A stretch of DNA of 64,000 nucleotides. Source: Arctopsyche grandis (lineage: Eukaryota; Arthropoda; Insecta; Trichoptera; Hydropsychidae). How positions within the stretch are numbered: the stretch's first letter is position 1; every line of letters begins with the position of its first letter. Shown piece after piece: positions 1 to 11,700 of this stretch. The notes under the pieces were generated by a model that saw nothing but the letters and a program-made list of their open reading frames with translations, was not told the origin of the DNA and made no database searches. The DNA is taken from assembly GCF_051622035.1 (NCBI RefSeq), contig NC_135356.1, positions 3,658,001 through 3,722,000 on the forward strand, given 5' to 3'. The position numbers and the translations under genes were made by a program.

Positions 1-133
1 ATTTTTTATCAATGCCTACATCCCAGCATAAAGTCAAGGTTCACCGACTTCTAATGAACTCTATTGTTCCCCACGCATGAAAATATGAAAAATTAAAATC
101 TATAACCGCAAAGCTTTATTAAATAACTTCCAG

Positions 134-420
134 ATGAAGTGGATTGTGTTGGCTTTGTTACTTCTGTCGATCGTATTCACCGTCTCGGGTGATGGTGAAA
201 TATGGGAAGACGAAGATCACGGAGAGGTACTTATTCGAAATGAACGGGGAGCAAAAGACAAAGGTAAAGGTAATATGTCTTCATTTAACATGAAATCGAA
301 ATTACATTTAATATTTCTAAATATTGTATAATACAATGAAGTTTTCAGTAATAAATAGATATCACGCCTCTGAAATAATTTCGAGTATTCATCATATACA
401 TACACATACATATGTACTAT

Positions 421-508
<88 letters not shown>

Positions 509-1185
509 ATTTTCAATTTGACTATTCCCAGATGCATGCCGATACAAGAAAGGAGAATGGTCGGAGTGTGATTTCAAATCTAATATGCGTTCAAGAACAT
601 TGACCTTAAAGAACGGTGGTGATACATGCGAACCGACGAAACTTATTCAGAAGAAGTGTAAACGAGGTACGTTTTTTTTATTTTCATAGTTATTTCTCCT
701 CTAATTATAGTTTTAAATCATCACATTATTATTAAAATCATCGAAGAGAGGAATACAAAATATAAACATATCTTGAAAACATTCCTCGGGAAGTAAAATC
801 TTGTAAGTATGCCAAAAAATGAACAGTTATTGTGTGGAGTGTTGTAAAATACCAACAATGTGTAAAAATTACATCAATATATGTATCTACCTATAATCAA
901 TAAAATTCGATATGCAGCTTGCCGATATGAAAAATCTCCATGGAGTCAATGCAAGGAAAATGGTGAAATGACACGAACAGACATATTAAAAGCAAACAGT
1001 GATGCTAGCTGCGAGCCTAATCGCCTTTTAACAAAAAAATGCACTGGAAATAAGCCCGCCAAAAACAACAAAGATAAAGGTATTGCATAATACATATGCA
1101 TTTGAAATATTGCCAATGGCAGATGGTCACGTAGTAAAATAATGTTCATTGAATTGTTCCAGGTAGTCGACGCAATCGTCAGTAA
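134..1185 (+). CDS. miple: Midkine/pleiotrophin-family secreted growth factor (miple-like)
   Basis: Four exons: 134-263, 532-666, 918-1079, 1163-1185, all with GT-AG introns and all introns in phase 1, giving 149 aa ending in TAA. Residues 1-19 form a signal peptide (MKWIVLALLLLSIVF), followed by an acidic stretch. Exons 2 and 3 each encode one copy of the same module: ACRY near the start, Trp-Ser-x-Cys, a Cys-Glu-Pro and a final Lys-Lys-Cys, so four cysteines each. This is the heparin-binding pleiotrophin/midkine fold; insects carry two-module miple proteins. The C-terminus (GSRRNRQ plus a Lys/Asn-rich linker) is basic, which fits glycosaminoglycan binding in the extracellular matrix. The ATG lies directly after a possible splice acceptor (TTCCAG), so an upstream 5'UTR exon is likely. 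Family assignment is firm; orthology to a specific miple gene is inferred. Confidence 0.88.
427..506. repeat. (AT)n microsatellite in miple intron 1
   Basis: About 80 bp of uninterrupted AT dinucleotides end only 25 bp before the acceptor of exon 2. The tract is likely to vary in length between individuals. Long Tyr-Ile reading frames across it are artefacts of the dinucleotide. Confidence 0.95.
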
Positions 1186-2680
1186 AAATGATAAAGAGTA
1201 TTAATCTCATCATGTTTCTAAAATGAAATGAAAATTAATTCAATGTATTTATAGTTTCTGATAACTGCTATCAGTAATATAATTAAATGTATTTCATAGT
1301 TTATAAACTACAGTAACAGTATATGTATAAACAAATATATCACATCGCATTACTTCCATATAAATACATAGATGTAATTGCTTCACATATGTAGTTCATT
1401 TTACAGTTTTTCATTACTATATTATATTTAACGACTGAAAAATGTACATTGACTGCTTGCATTAAATAACCTACAGTCATTATAATGTTGCCAAATCATT
1501 GAATTTTTCACATACCAATAAAATAGATATTCCATTACATATGTAGGTTAACGCTTAATTATCCCCACATTTTATTATATACCAATTGTATAGTTAAGGA
1601 AAACGTAGTCAGTTTTGTTTTAAATACGTCATATCGCATTATAGATATGACATTGTATTTACAGTTAATAATCATACATATACACATATTCTACCTCTAC
1701 CTACAAATTATTCCAAGATGAATAGTTTGTATTATTCTTGGATTATTAATAAAAAATGTGGATTCTTAAAAGTATCTTACTGTTTGTATTAATCAAAGAC
1801 CACATCTCTAAAAAAAAAAAATATTATAATTATTAGATGAAATTCGGTCATTTTCGGTCATATTGAGTAAGTAACTGATCCAGTTCAATAAGTGAGTGTT
1901 TGTGTATTATATTATTATATTAAATATAAAAATTAAATTGGTTAAAAGGCTAGACCTTATATGTGTCACGTAATCGTATAGTGATGCTTAGCGTTTCTTA
2001 TCCAATTATCCAATTTGATTATAGTGAGTATTTCTTAACTATCAGTAGTATATTTATGTATGTATGTATGTGTGTATGTATGTATCTACGTACACACACA
2101 TGTACAAGTATGTATGTATATTATTATTATATATTTATATATTAGTATAGTGAAATATAAAATAATAAAATTCCTATATGTCTTTTATTTATTTCTTCAC
2201 ATGATTATTATGCTTCCAGTGATAACTCTGATAAAATATCATAAGATAAGTTATTTGAAAAATTACGATTACAACATTATGATTTTGAGAGTTGGTCAAT
2301 TAAATAAGATTAAAAAAAACCAATCATCTATCAAGTTTTCGAGGAAAAAAAACCACTTAGCTGGTTGATATGATTTATTTATGATCGTCAAGCCATAGGT
2401 AGATCCAAATCTTTGAATGAATATTTTTTTGATTTTTAAATGCTTTTTATTATTACGAAATTATGTTCACAATACATGTTATATCTATTTTAATAGCCAC
2501 TGATCTACTGATCATTTTCTATTTTACAATTTAATTTAATTTGGTTAGTAATCACAGTATTATATTATTCTAATGTTAATCTAAAGCATAATAGGAAAAA
2601 GAGCTCAAAAACCTATTTACAATCCTTATAAATGTTCATAATACATCTAATACATAATATTAATTAAAGACTCACTAAAG
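1186..2680. other. 3' flank of miple, AT-rich, no gene seen
   Basis: Probable 3'UTR and intergenic DNA. AATAAA signals occur at 1517 and 1748. A short degenerate (GTAT)n tract lies near 2055-2120. I see no further gene. Confidence 0.5.
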
Positions 2681-2859
2681 TCGATGACCTAAAGCAGATT
2701 GTGTTTAGGCAATCTGTGTTTATACCTGAAGGGTATAGACATTTTGTTGTAATCACCGAGACTCTTCACAAGTGTGTTAGTATGGTTATTCGTGATTCTG
2801 TCATAGAATCTACTGGTTAGTTTGTTAGTAATGTCTGTAACAAACGGAATATTATATTT

Positions 2860-3290
2860 TGCATGAATATATATGTGGTAATATATCAACCTTGGTCAAT
2901 GATTGATAATCCATCATCTAAATTTTTTTTGACTAAGTCTTCAAATCAAGAATATGGACCCAATGTCGTATTTCCACGTGAATCCACACTAGGAAGATAT
3001 TGTATACCAAAAGTATTCAGTGAAGAAATTGAAAAAATTAAAGAACAGCTTAGTCAAGAACATAGAAGGCAAATATATTTACGTCAGTGTGGATGAAACA
3101 ATGGACAAATGTGGTAACAATATAGGTAATTATGGAAACTATGAAACATAATTGTGGAGGCTTTACGTGAAAATTCTATTATTAATAAAGCACATTTAAT
3201 ATCACATAAAAAATTATATAAAACGAATTCCGAATAATCGAAAAACTAGTTAAAAATAGTTTATTTGATTTATGGGAACATATAAATGAT
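2860..3290 (+). pseudogene. Decayed hAT transposase fragment
   Basis: Plus-strand reading frames resemble the middle of a hAT transposase of the CGGBP1-linked type: a Pro-x-Glu-Ser-Thr-Leu segment with IPKVFSEEIEKIKEQ near 2975-3050. After a frame change comes YVSVDETMDKCGNN near 3079-3120, the conserved Asp-Glu-Thr block. Further downstream the frame is lost. No termini or target duplication were identified. Family call is by motif only. Confidence 0.55.
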
Positions 3291-3927
3291 AAAGTTCTTT
3301 CATTGTGCATACAGTTTTAATTTTTCCAAGTTCTCATTTTAACTTTCAAACATGTATTTATACAAAAAATAAGTCCTTAAAATTTATGGTCCAGTGTTTT
3401 AGACTCGTTTGCCCAACTTTTTCGATGTATTTCATCGTCAAGTTTGTATATACATACATAAACAAAACGGGTCTACCTCACGGGATCGAAAGTGAAAAGC
3501 CCGAAAACGCAAATATCGGAAGGCAAAGATCGAAAATCGAAAGATCTTAAGTCGAAAGATCAAAAAAAAAGGGTGCATGGTAAACGGTTTTATGTATATA
3601 TAATATATATGAGTGGCATGCGGTGAAATTATCTATCTTTTGTCATACAGCCTTGTTTAATGTGCGAGCTTACTTTAATGTGAACTCACTTAATTTTCGC
3701 GAGCATGATATAACAGGAACAAGAGGAACAGGCTTTTCCTCCCGTATTAATGTGCGCGCGCAGAATACGGGAGGAAAAGCCTGTTCCTCTTGTTCCTGTT
3801 GTACCCTGCTCGCGCAAATTAAGTGAGTATGTACCGTTTACCATGCACCCTTTTTTATCTTTCGATTTTCGATCTTTGCCTTCCGATATTTGCGTTTTCG
3901 GGCGTTTCACATTCGGGCCCGTGAGGT

Positions 3928-4873
3928 TAGGGTTGCCAGATGGTATCCAAAAGGAGGACATGTCCTTCTTTTCCATGTTTTGTCCTCCCGTCCTCCCTTA
4001 CCTATTGTAAGTCCTCCTTTTTTCTAAACATCGGGCGGGACTGGCGTAACATAATTCCGTTCTGGAAATTTCAAAGATACTTCTATCCGTACTTCATATG
4101 CTTCGTAATCGAAGAAACAACAATTTTTTGCCACTAAGCGTAAGAGAACAGCTTCGTGATAATGACGAAGCCGAGTAGTCCATTTCCAACGAATTTTTCA
4201 GTGTTTAAAAGGCTTGTGAAGATTACTTGATGGAATGGATGAAACCCTTGGAAAATTTCAAATGTTTTGAGTGGATGACATTGCTGAAAGAGAACGAAAA
4301 CCTAAAATATGATGATATAGTTTCATGCATTGAGTTCTTGAGCATCAGAGGTGTAGAGATTGACGATGTTAAGCTACACGATCAATTTTGTAACTTGATT
4401 TCATTTCTTAAATCAAAATCAGATGAAGATGAAGCATATTATGATTTGAAGTTACACGAGCAGTGGACAATCTACTTCAAAAGTGTTAAAAACACTGAAT
4501 GTTTCTCAGAACTGCTCAAGATCTGCGAGTTTTATTTTTGTATAAGCGCACATAACGCAAATGTGGAAAAAGTTTTTTCACTGATTAATACTCAGTGGAG
4601 CAAAGAAAAGAATAGACTAAGTGTGCAGTCAGTTAAATCTTTAATTGTTACTCGATACAACTTCAAAAACATGACATGTGAAGATTTTTATAATTATTTG
4701 TTAAAAAACCAAGAACTTCTTTCCAAAATTGGCAGATCAGCTAAATATGATTAAAATAAAGTAAAATAATATAAAAAATTCGTTTAATTTCGGAATGTCC
4801 TCCTTTTTTACAGAAAATCCTCCTTTTTAGACCCATCTGCCCTCCATTAACAAATTATCATCTGGCAACCCTA
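3928..4873 (+). mobile_element. hAT element with perfect 8-bp target duplication
   Basis: Terminal inverted repeat TAGGGTTGCCAGATG matches the reverse of CATCTGGCAACCCTA. It is flanked on both sides by CGTGAGGT (3920-3927 and 4874-4881). Removing the insert and one duplication restores the terminus of family G, so the boundaries are exact. At 946 bp it is far shorter than an autonomous hAT and keeps only the 3' part of the transposase. Confidence 0.9.
4227..4754 (+). CDS. hAT transposase C-terminal (dimerisation) fragment
   Basis: Open for 175 codons. The C-terminal half carries the hAT dimerisation signature: FYFCISAHNANVEKVFSL near residues 107-123, then a Trp-Ser-x-Glu-Lys-Asn-Arg-Leu block, which matches hAT and zinc-finger BED-type transposases. 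The N-terminal DNA-binding domain and most of the RNase-H-like catalytic core are missing, so no transposition activity is expected. The frame has no internal stop, so the loss of the rest is probably recent or the deletion derivative was itself mobile. It could be mistaken for a host gene, but it lies wholly within the bounded hAT insertion. Confidence 0.8.
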   Translation: MMEWMKPLENFKCFEWMTLLKENENLKYDDIVSCIEFLSIRGVEIDDVKLHDQFCNLISFLKSKSDEDEAYYDLKLHEQWTIYFKSVKNTECFSELLKICEFYFCISAHNANVEKVFSLINTQWSKEKNRLSVQSVKSLIVTRYNFKNMTCEDFYNYLLKNQELLSKIGRSAKYD

Positions 4874-4887
4874 CGTGAGGTAGACCC

Positions 4888-5701
4888 GTAAATTTTGTAC
4901 TGCATCCATTTTGCATTGTATTTTTCTTGTGTGCATTCATTTTGTACGTATTTTAGTCCAAATCGCCAACTACTATTGTGTACATGGCCAATGACAGTGG
5001 TATTACTTCTATTTTATTGACTTTTTTCATTATTTTTACAATGGCAACATTACGAAAAATTTTACTATGACAACACATTTCCACATCACACTAATGACAG
5101 CTGTCAAAAAGGAGTTAATTCAATTCGTGCTAACGTATTCTTGTACATATAAGGCATTTCTATGATTAGGTATCACAAGATGATAAATTTTCTTGTGACA
5201 TATAGTGCAACAATGGCTGAGAGTAATATTGCAAGTTACTCGATTGTACACTAAACGGTAAATATTCGCATTCAAACTAGTAACGATTTAACCTCAATTT
5301 ATCGACAAAAATTTACACACCATGCGTATGGAAACAGCATTTTTCATGTATTTCACTATCGTTTTATATAAGCGATTATGTTTCGTATCAACAAATATGC
5401 AATATTCATTATTTGTACTAAAAATTTCACACCACACTTGAATTTATACTTGTTGATTCAAAACTGCGATTATTTTGCCTGCGATAATTGTGTTTGACCT
5501 CTGCACTTCCTTGCAATTTGCGAATTGTGAAAATGTGCAGTTGCGATTTGTGTATGTGTAACACATGTTTGTAATGTTTCGTCTATATCTAAACTATCCT
5601 GAATATTTTAGACTTGAATCTATGCGATTAATCGCCACAGAAAATATATAAATTATGTCTGGGTTGTAGACACTATCGTTAGTATACATAAACAGCAAAT
5701 A
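4888..5701. other. Upstream region of the BTB gene, no feature recognised
   Basis: AT-rich single-copy-looking DNA between the hAT and the first BTB exon. It probably contains the promoter and 5'UTR of the downstream gene. I cannot place a core promoter with confidence. Confidence 0.4.
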
Positions 5702-8700
5702 ATGGAGGTAAGATTTCCAGTTGAGATTGAATTTTTGTATTTTATCTTTAACTACTTCTAACTACTGATTTTATATGTATTGTTTTTAGATGCATCGTAC
5801 AAGAACGAAAATCCCGATTAAAATGGTGTGCAAAGATAATGAAGATGAAGATTTGCTATCTTTATCGAATACTACATCGACAAGTACATATTATATCACG
5901 ATAATGCATTTTTTTTTGTTCATTTAAATTTATATAGATTTTTCATTCCCGGTGTGATTGATTTACAGGCATCAATGAGCGCATCACATACTATCCCAGA
6001 GGTCAAAACTGGCGTAAAATGTTCGACGAGGAAACGGGGTGTGATATAACAATAGATGTGGACGGGGCTCTTATCAGAGCTCATAAAAGTGTACTTATGT
6101 CCAGGCAATGAAATACAGATACTTTATCAGATTATAAGATTTTTCGATTTGGTTATCAATAGCGGTTACCTGACAACTCGGTTCACAGATTTTCCGTAAA
6201 CCGAGGATGCGCTCCAGGCATTACGTATACAGCCGTCTCTTTCTCACCCCGTCTGTTCACCAAAATCTCGTTTACTATGCCATCTCTTTCACAGACCGTC
6301 TGTTATCGGTGAACAGAAGGTTTGTGAAAGAGATGGCTGCATACGAAATGGCATAGTAAACGAGATCTTGGTGAACAGACGGGATGAGAAAGAGATGGCC
6401 GTATACGTAATGCCTGGAGCGCATCCTCGGTTTACGGAAAATCTGTGAACGAGTTGTCGTGTCACCATCAATAACATGCTAATTTGTCCTATAGGTGTCA
6501 ATATTTTGCGGCTATGTTTAGTGGAAAATCCAAAGATTCCATTAACATAATGTATTTGGATGGGTGTGTATACTATAATATATGTATTTTATAGTTTTGG
6601 TGTTTGTTTAATTATCTACTTGGCGTTTAACTTTACAGATTTTCATTCGAGTGTGTGCATTTTGCTCTGTGCCAGATATATTCTGGTAATATGAATGTCC
6701 CCCAGAATATAGATATATTCGAGCTGGCCGATTTGGCTGATTTGTTAAATTTAGAAGGACTCAAAGAGCTAGTCACACACATTCTAGAACTCGAATATTT
6801 CCACAGTTTTCACAAGGTACTTTATCTATTTATTTTATTTATTGCTGTCAGCTACAACCTTTGTAAATTGATTTTTTACTTTCAAAATAACCATTATTGT
6901 TTGTAATTGCATGATTTCACTTTTAATATAGGATGTCCAGTACTATATAGTTGACTACATTACACTGTCTCGAATTATTTAAATACAAATGTAAATGCAC
7001 TGAACTCGGAGTCCGTATATTTTGTATTCCTCGGAAGCATATCAATGCATTTAGATAAGCTATCGCAACATTAAATTATTAACAAATGAGTGGTCAGACA
7101 GCATTTGGTCTGGCACCTTCGTCCAATATACATTTATTTGTTGTTATGATCAGAGAAATGTTATAATAATAGAAGTGGCTTTAGGCGTTATATTGTTGTC
7201 AAGTGACGATTGTCCACAGACAATCCTAAATAATGTTAGCATCAGTCGTATTTGATGCTTGGTGCTCGACGTATGTCCGATAAAACTTCTCTGGGCAAGG
7301 GCAATGGTCAAGTGCATCGTTAAAAATTGCACAATGCATTCAAAAACATACAATAAACAACATGGGATACATTTTTATAAATAAATTCATCATTTAAGTA
7401 ACATACTATTCAATTAACATCGTAGTTTGACAGTTTTTAAAAGTGTCATGGCGATCGCTCGCATTCTACATAACATTTCAGGGGTGGCACCAGAGAAATG
7501 TAAAAACATTTCTCTTGGTGGCGCCGAATACTCAATTATATTAATAACCAATTATTTAAGTTGAATATATATAATCATCGTTCATTTTATATTATATATA
7601 TTTTTGTTGAAACTATACATTACACGTTAATTTAAGAGTTCCCAAGGACCGACAAATACAAAAAAGGGGATAAAAATAATCCGCTAACTGTGAAAAGAAA
7701 CGGATTGGCCACCATATACTCAAATTGTAAATAAATCTATATCAAAATAAAACTTTAATTTCTGTAGTGAATATGTGATGACCCTGATTGTATTCCGTGC
7801 GTTTTAGCGTATTTATAGAGACGCGTTATTTATTCATAAAGGCGCTTCTATTATTATAACCTTTCTCTGGCTATGATACCTTTTTGTCGTTTCTAGCCTA
7901 TATTTCGCATTAATTATCTTTTTTTTACATCAAATCTACGTTACTTAAATTGAGATAATTATTTTTTAATATTTTAATTATGAAGGCTTAAACCTTAACA
8001 TGATCATGATAGGTAAGGTTTATTACAGTAAAAGGAAGGTTGACCTTCAAGCATTTTCAGAATAGATAACCTGTTATATAATACTGAAAAATATGGAGCG
8101 TACATTCAGTGTTGGTTTGCAATAGAAAAGTGTGTATTTATGAATAAAGATACATTTTGCCGACATCTCTTAGAGCCTGATCACACCGGGTGACTTGCCA
8201 ACAACTCAAATGTATGCAGATGTATGGAGCATGCCACACCGGGCAACTCACCGGTTGCTCAGTCGATATTGGTTGCCGGCGATGGGTCTGGTCATTTTAT
8301 TGATTACGGTGATTTTATTACCTAAACAACCGTTGCGGTCCCTAAAAATGTATAGCGTTGTATTGAATGGTGCCACTCTCGGTGATTATTTGTCGGCGAC
8401 TCCTTACTGAAAGAACTATGAACACGTGTGACTATCGTCATGTATTGAAAACTGATAAACGGACTATTGCGCAAATTGCAGTCGCTCGACATTGTTGGCA
8501 CAAAAATCGGCACTCGAGTTCTTGTTAGTACAATATTTCGCGTGATCGATGGAGATTGTAATGACGTGCGCGAGATCGCTTTTTGCGGAATAATCACCGA
8601 ACCTTGAAAACTCTATAGTAAAAAAGTATTAGCTGTGTGGCTGCATCGTCATATATTTAGTGGATTCTCAGTCGATTATGCTTACCCGAATTGGGCAATC

Positions 8701-11700
8701 AAGAGTGACAAAGTCACTCACAGAGTTGCCCGCAAGTCACCTCTTACATATGTAGGTGTCTGAATTGGAAAGATATTTCGTCCCTCTTTTAGAGTGGTTT
8801 TAAATCAAAATTAAAAATCTTTTTGTTAAGTTATTATTATTACCAGAGATCAGTGGACAAGTTGCTTTTGCCCACAATAAATGGTTCACTATTGCCAATT
8901 ACTAGAGACACGTATTTTGGGCATCTACTTTTGTCAATTTTAGCATTTTCATTTTGCATTTTAGCGTTTTAGGGCATTAAAAATGTTCAATTTTAGCATC
9001 TATGTATTTTTATGAAGAGTTTAATTTTAAATAATAAAAAATTTCGATGAATTTTAATAAAATTTATATACATACATTATACAACTTATAGAAAAATTCA
9101 AAAATGTTTTGTAATTAAAATTATAATGAAAAAAATATGCATATAAAAATACAAAGACAAAAAATATGAATATAAAAATATAATATCAATTAAAATTTAT
9201 TAAAACTCAACATGGAACATATTTCTACAGATTCTTTTTTGAGATTCGTGCGATTATCGATAACAATTATATTGTATTTAGTAAAATACCTTTCAGCATC
9301 CACACTATTGACGGGACACCAAATAAGATAAATTTTAGAGCTGCACAACCAAACGCTTTATATTTAATTTTTATTGTCATCAATAATAGCAATATATTCG
9401 GCATGGATTCACTTTTTATATTCTCTATTAATTGTCTGAAAAAAGTGCTGATATCCTTCCAAACATTGAGCCTCTGTTAATACACTAAACAATGGCAGGT
9501 TTCTAAAAAACAAAACATTAATATTAGATTTTGTACCTGCCACAGATAGATTGAATAGTTTACTCAATGTTTGGAGGAATAGATTTGTCTCATTTAGTCT
9601 CGAGTGCAAGTCTAGTTTTACAATAAAACAATACTTCATATCACAATAATAACATTGACTTGATGTCTACAATGATTGTATCTACTTGATTTTCAGTACA
9701 AAGAAAATAACAAGAAAGTAATGTTGAGTTGGGACCATATTTTTTTAATCTAGAATTGATATTTGGATAAATCACAATTGATTCAATAATATATGAATAT
9801 GTACCGATATATGATATTAAGGCTATCCCCATATTCTATAGAACGGTGCTTCTTAAACTTACATACATATATAGGCCGAGGACGCCCTCTTGAAAAACAT
9901 TTTTTGCTGACCTTACCCCAACCCTAACTATTGTTCGTTGTTCTTGAGACTTAATTTCTGTCTCATCATTCAATAATGTTAATACATTACAACTTTCTTC
10001 GTCAAAATATTTCTTATTATATGATAATATGTTTTTTACAAATAACTTTTACATAATGAGATAGGTTTAATTGTTTCCTTGAAACCAGGACCGCAATGTC
10101 AGGCTCGATTTTTGAAAGTTTTATTCTGAGATCTCTGAGGTTCCGCTTCTACATTCAGTTTGTTTCTCTACTTTGATTTTATATATAACAATTCGGAAAA
10201 AGTCTATTCACATATGTAAATATGTTACGCAGTATGGAATCAAATGTGGAAGTGCTTTATTTGCAATTGCAGGGTGTTCAAATTTGAGAAGTTCAGAGTT
10301 CAGTTTTGTTGAATGGTAGTTTCAAAGATATATCGAATATATGTAGATAAATGGTTATCTTCGAATATAAAGTAATGGTTAGCATTAGTAACTTCCTTGT
10401 TAATGGATCCCCAACCCAGTAACATAAAAGTTTTTTTATTTATTAATGTCAAAATTGTTTAGCGGACCCTTGATAATGACTACGTAGACCACAGCTTAAG
10501 AACCGCTGCTCTATGACATAATCCAACTGACAAAATATGGGAAATTTCTAGAAAGCTCCATAAAAATCATCGAACTCTATGCTAAGTGCACAAAATTATT
10601 AGAAGAAATCAACAGTAATTTTATACTCAAATATGGAAACTTACAAGAACAACATGGAAAAGAAAATGATATGAAATGATGTCTATTTTAGTTTCAGAGT
10701 AACATTTTATGAAAAATGATATGGAAAATATACAGCTTTTTTGAAAGACAAAATACAACTTAACAGCGAGGCGAAACTACATATGTATTAGCAAAGTTAC
10801 TATATTTTATATCACTCCATTAAAACCTTTACTAATTTCATAAAATTAGTACATCTGCGTGAAATCCGAAATAAAATTCATTAATAAAGAATGCCAATAA
10901 TATTGAGTATTTAACGCCTGCCTATATAATGCTTTTATTCCTTACTATTACTAACATCACTCCGATTTTGAATCAACAATACTCATATTGTAATATTTTG
11001 AAACTGTAACTACATAGTGATCTCTGTGTCTCACTCAGAGATCACACACACACACTAAACAGCTTGATTTCATCCGCTTCAAAATTTTGAATCATTTTCA
11101 CGATCATCATCATCAAATCCTATACATTATCACTATTTTAATCATAAATTACATATGTAGTTACGATTTATTTATTCGTATGTACACAGTGCCGGCCTTA
11201 CACCCTATGCCGCCCTCGGGCAATATTTTCTAAACACCTTTAGAAAGAACTTTTGCCTTTGGCGTTCTAATCCAAAATTTTGAATGGCTTTTGGCGCTCT
11301 AATTTTAAATTTTAAAGGGCTTTTGACGCATCGTTCGGCGCCCTAACTTATTTGGCGCCCTCTGGAGTTGCCCAACTTAGCCCCCCCCCTAAAACCGGCA
11401 CTGTATGTACATATGTACCATATGTACTTTGCAGCCACCATGTAACAAGTAACAAGTTTGACTATTATCCATCAGATATAGGAAAACACGTACATATATG
11501 TTGTCCTTTTCAACCAATCTCGACCAATAGCATTTCGTACGTACAATGTTTTATTGTCTATACGAAATGCTATTGGTCGAAAGGCGCTGAAAGAGATAGC
11601 ATGTGCTTTTACCAAATAATGCACGCTTTCTTTGAACATATTCGATGAATTTTTTACTCATATACGTACACATGCATGTATTATAATTCAAGTTTTTTTA

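Larger units (their letters stand above)
3469..4887. mobile_element. Family G inverted-repeat element, copy 1, interrupted by a hAT
   Basis: Starts GGGTCTACCTCACGGG and ends CCCGTGAGGTAGACCC once the hAT at 3928-4873 is removed. The two arms run inward as long inverted repeats, including the TGCATGGTAAACGG motif, to a palindromic centre near 3690-3830. Copies 2 and 3 of the family lie at 22915 and 43130. Confidence 0.75.

Noticed and set aside
217-603. Long Tyr-Ile repeat reading frames
   Set aside because: They are translations of the (AT)n tract in both strands and overlap a real intron.
4227-4754. Possible host gene
   Set aside because: It lies wholly inside a hAT element with exact ends and target duplication and matches only the hAT dimerisation region.
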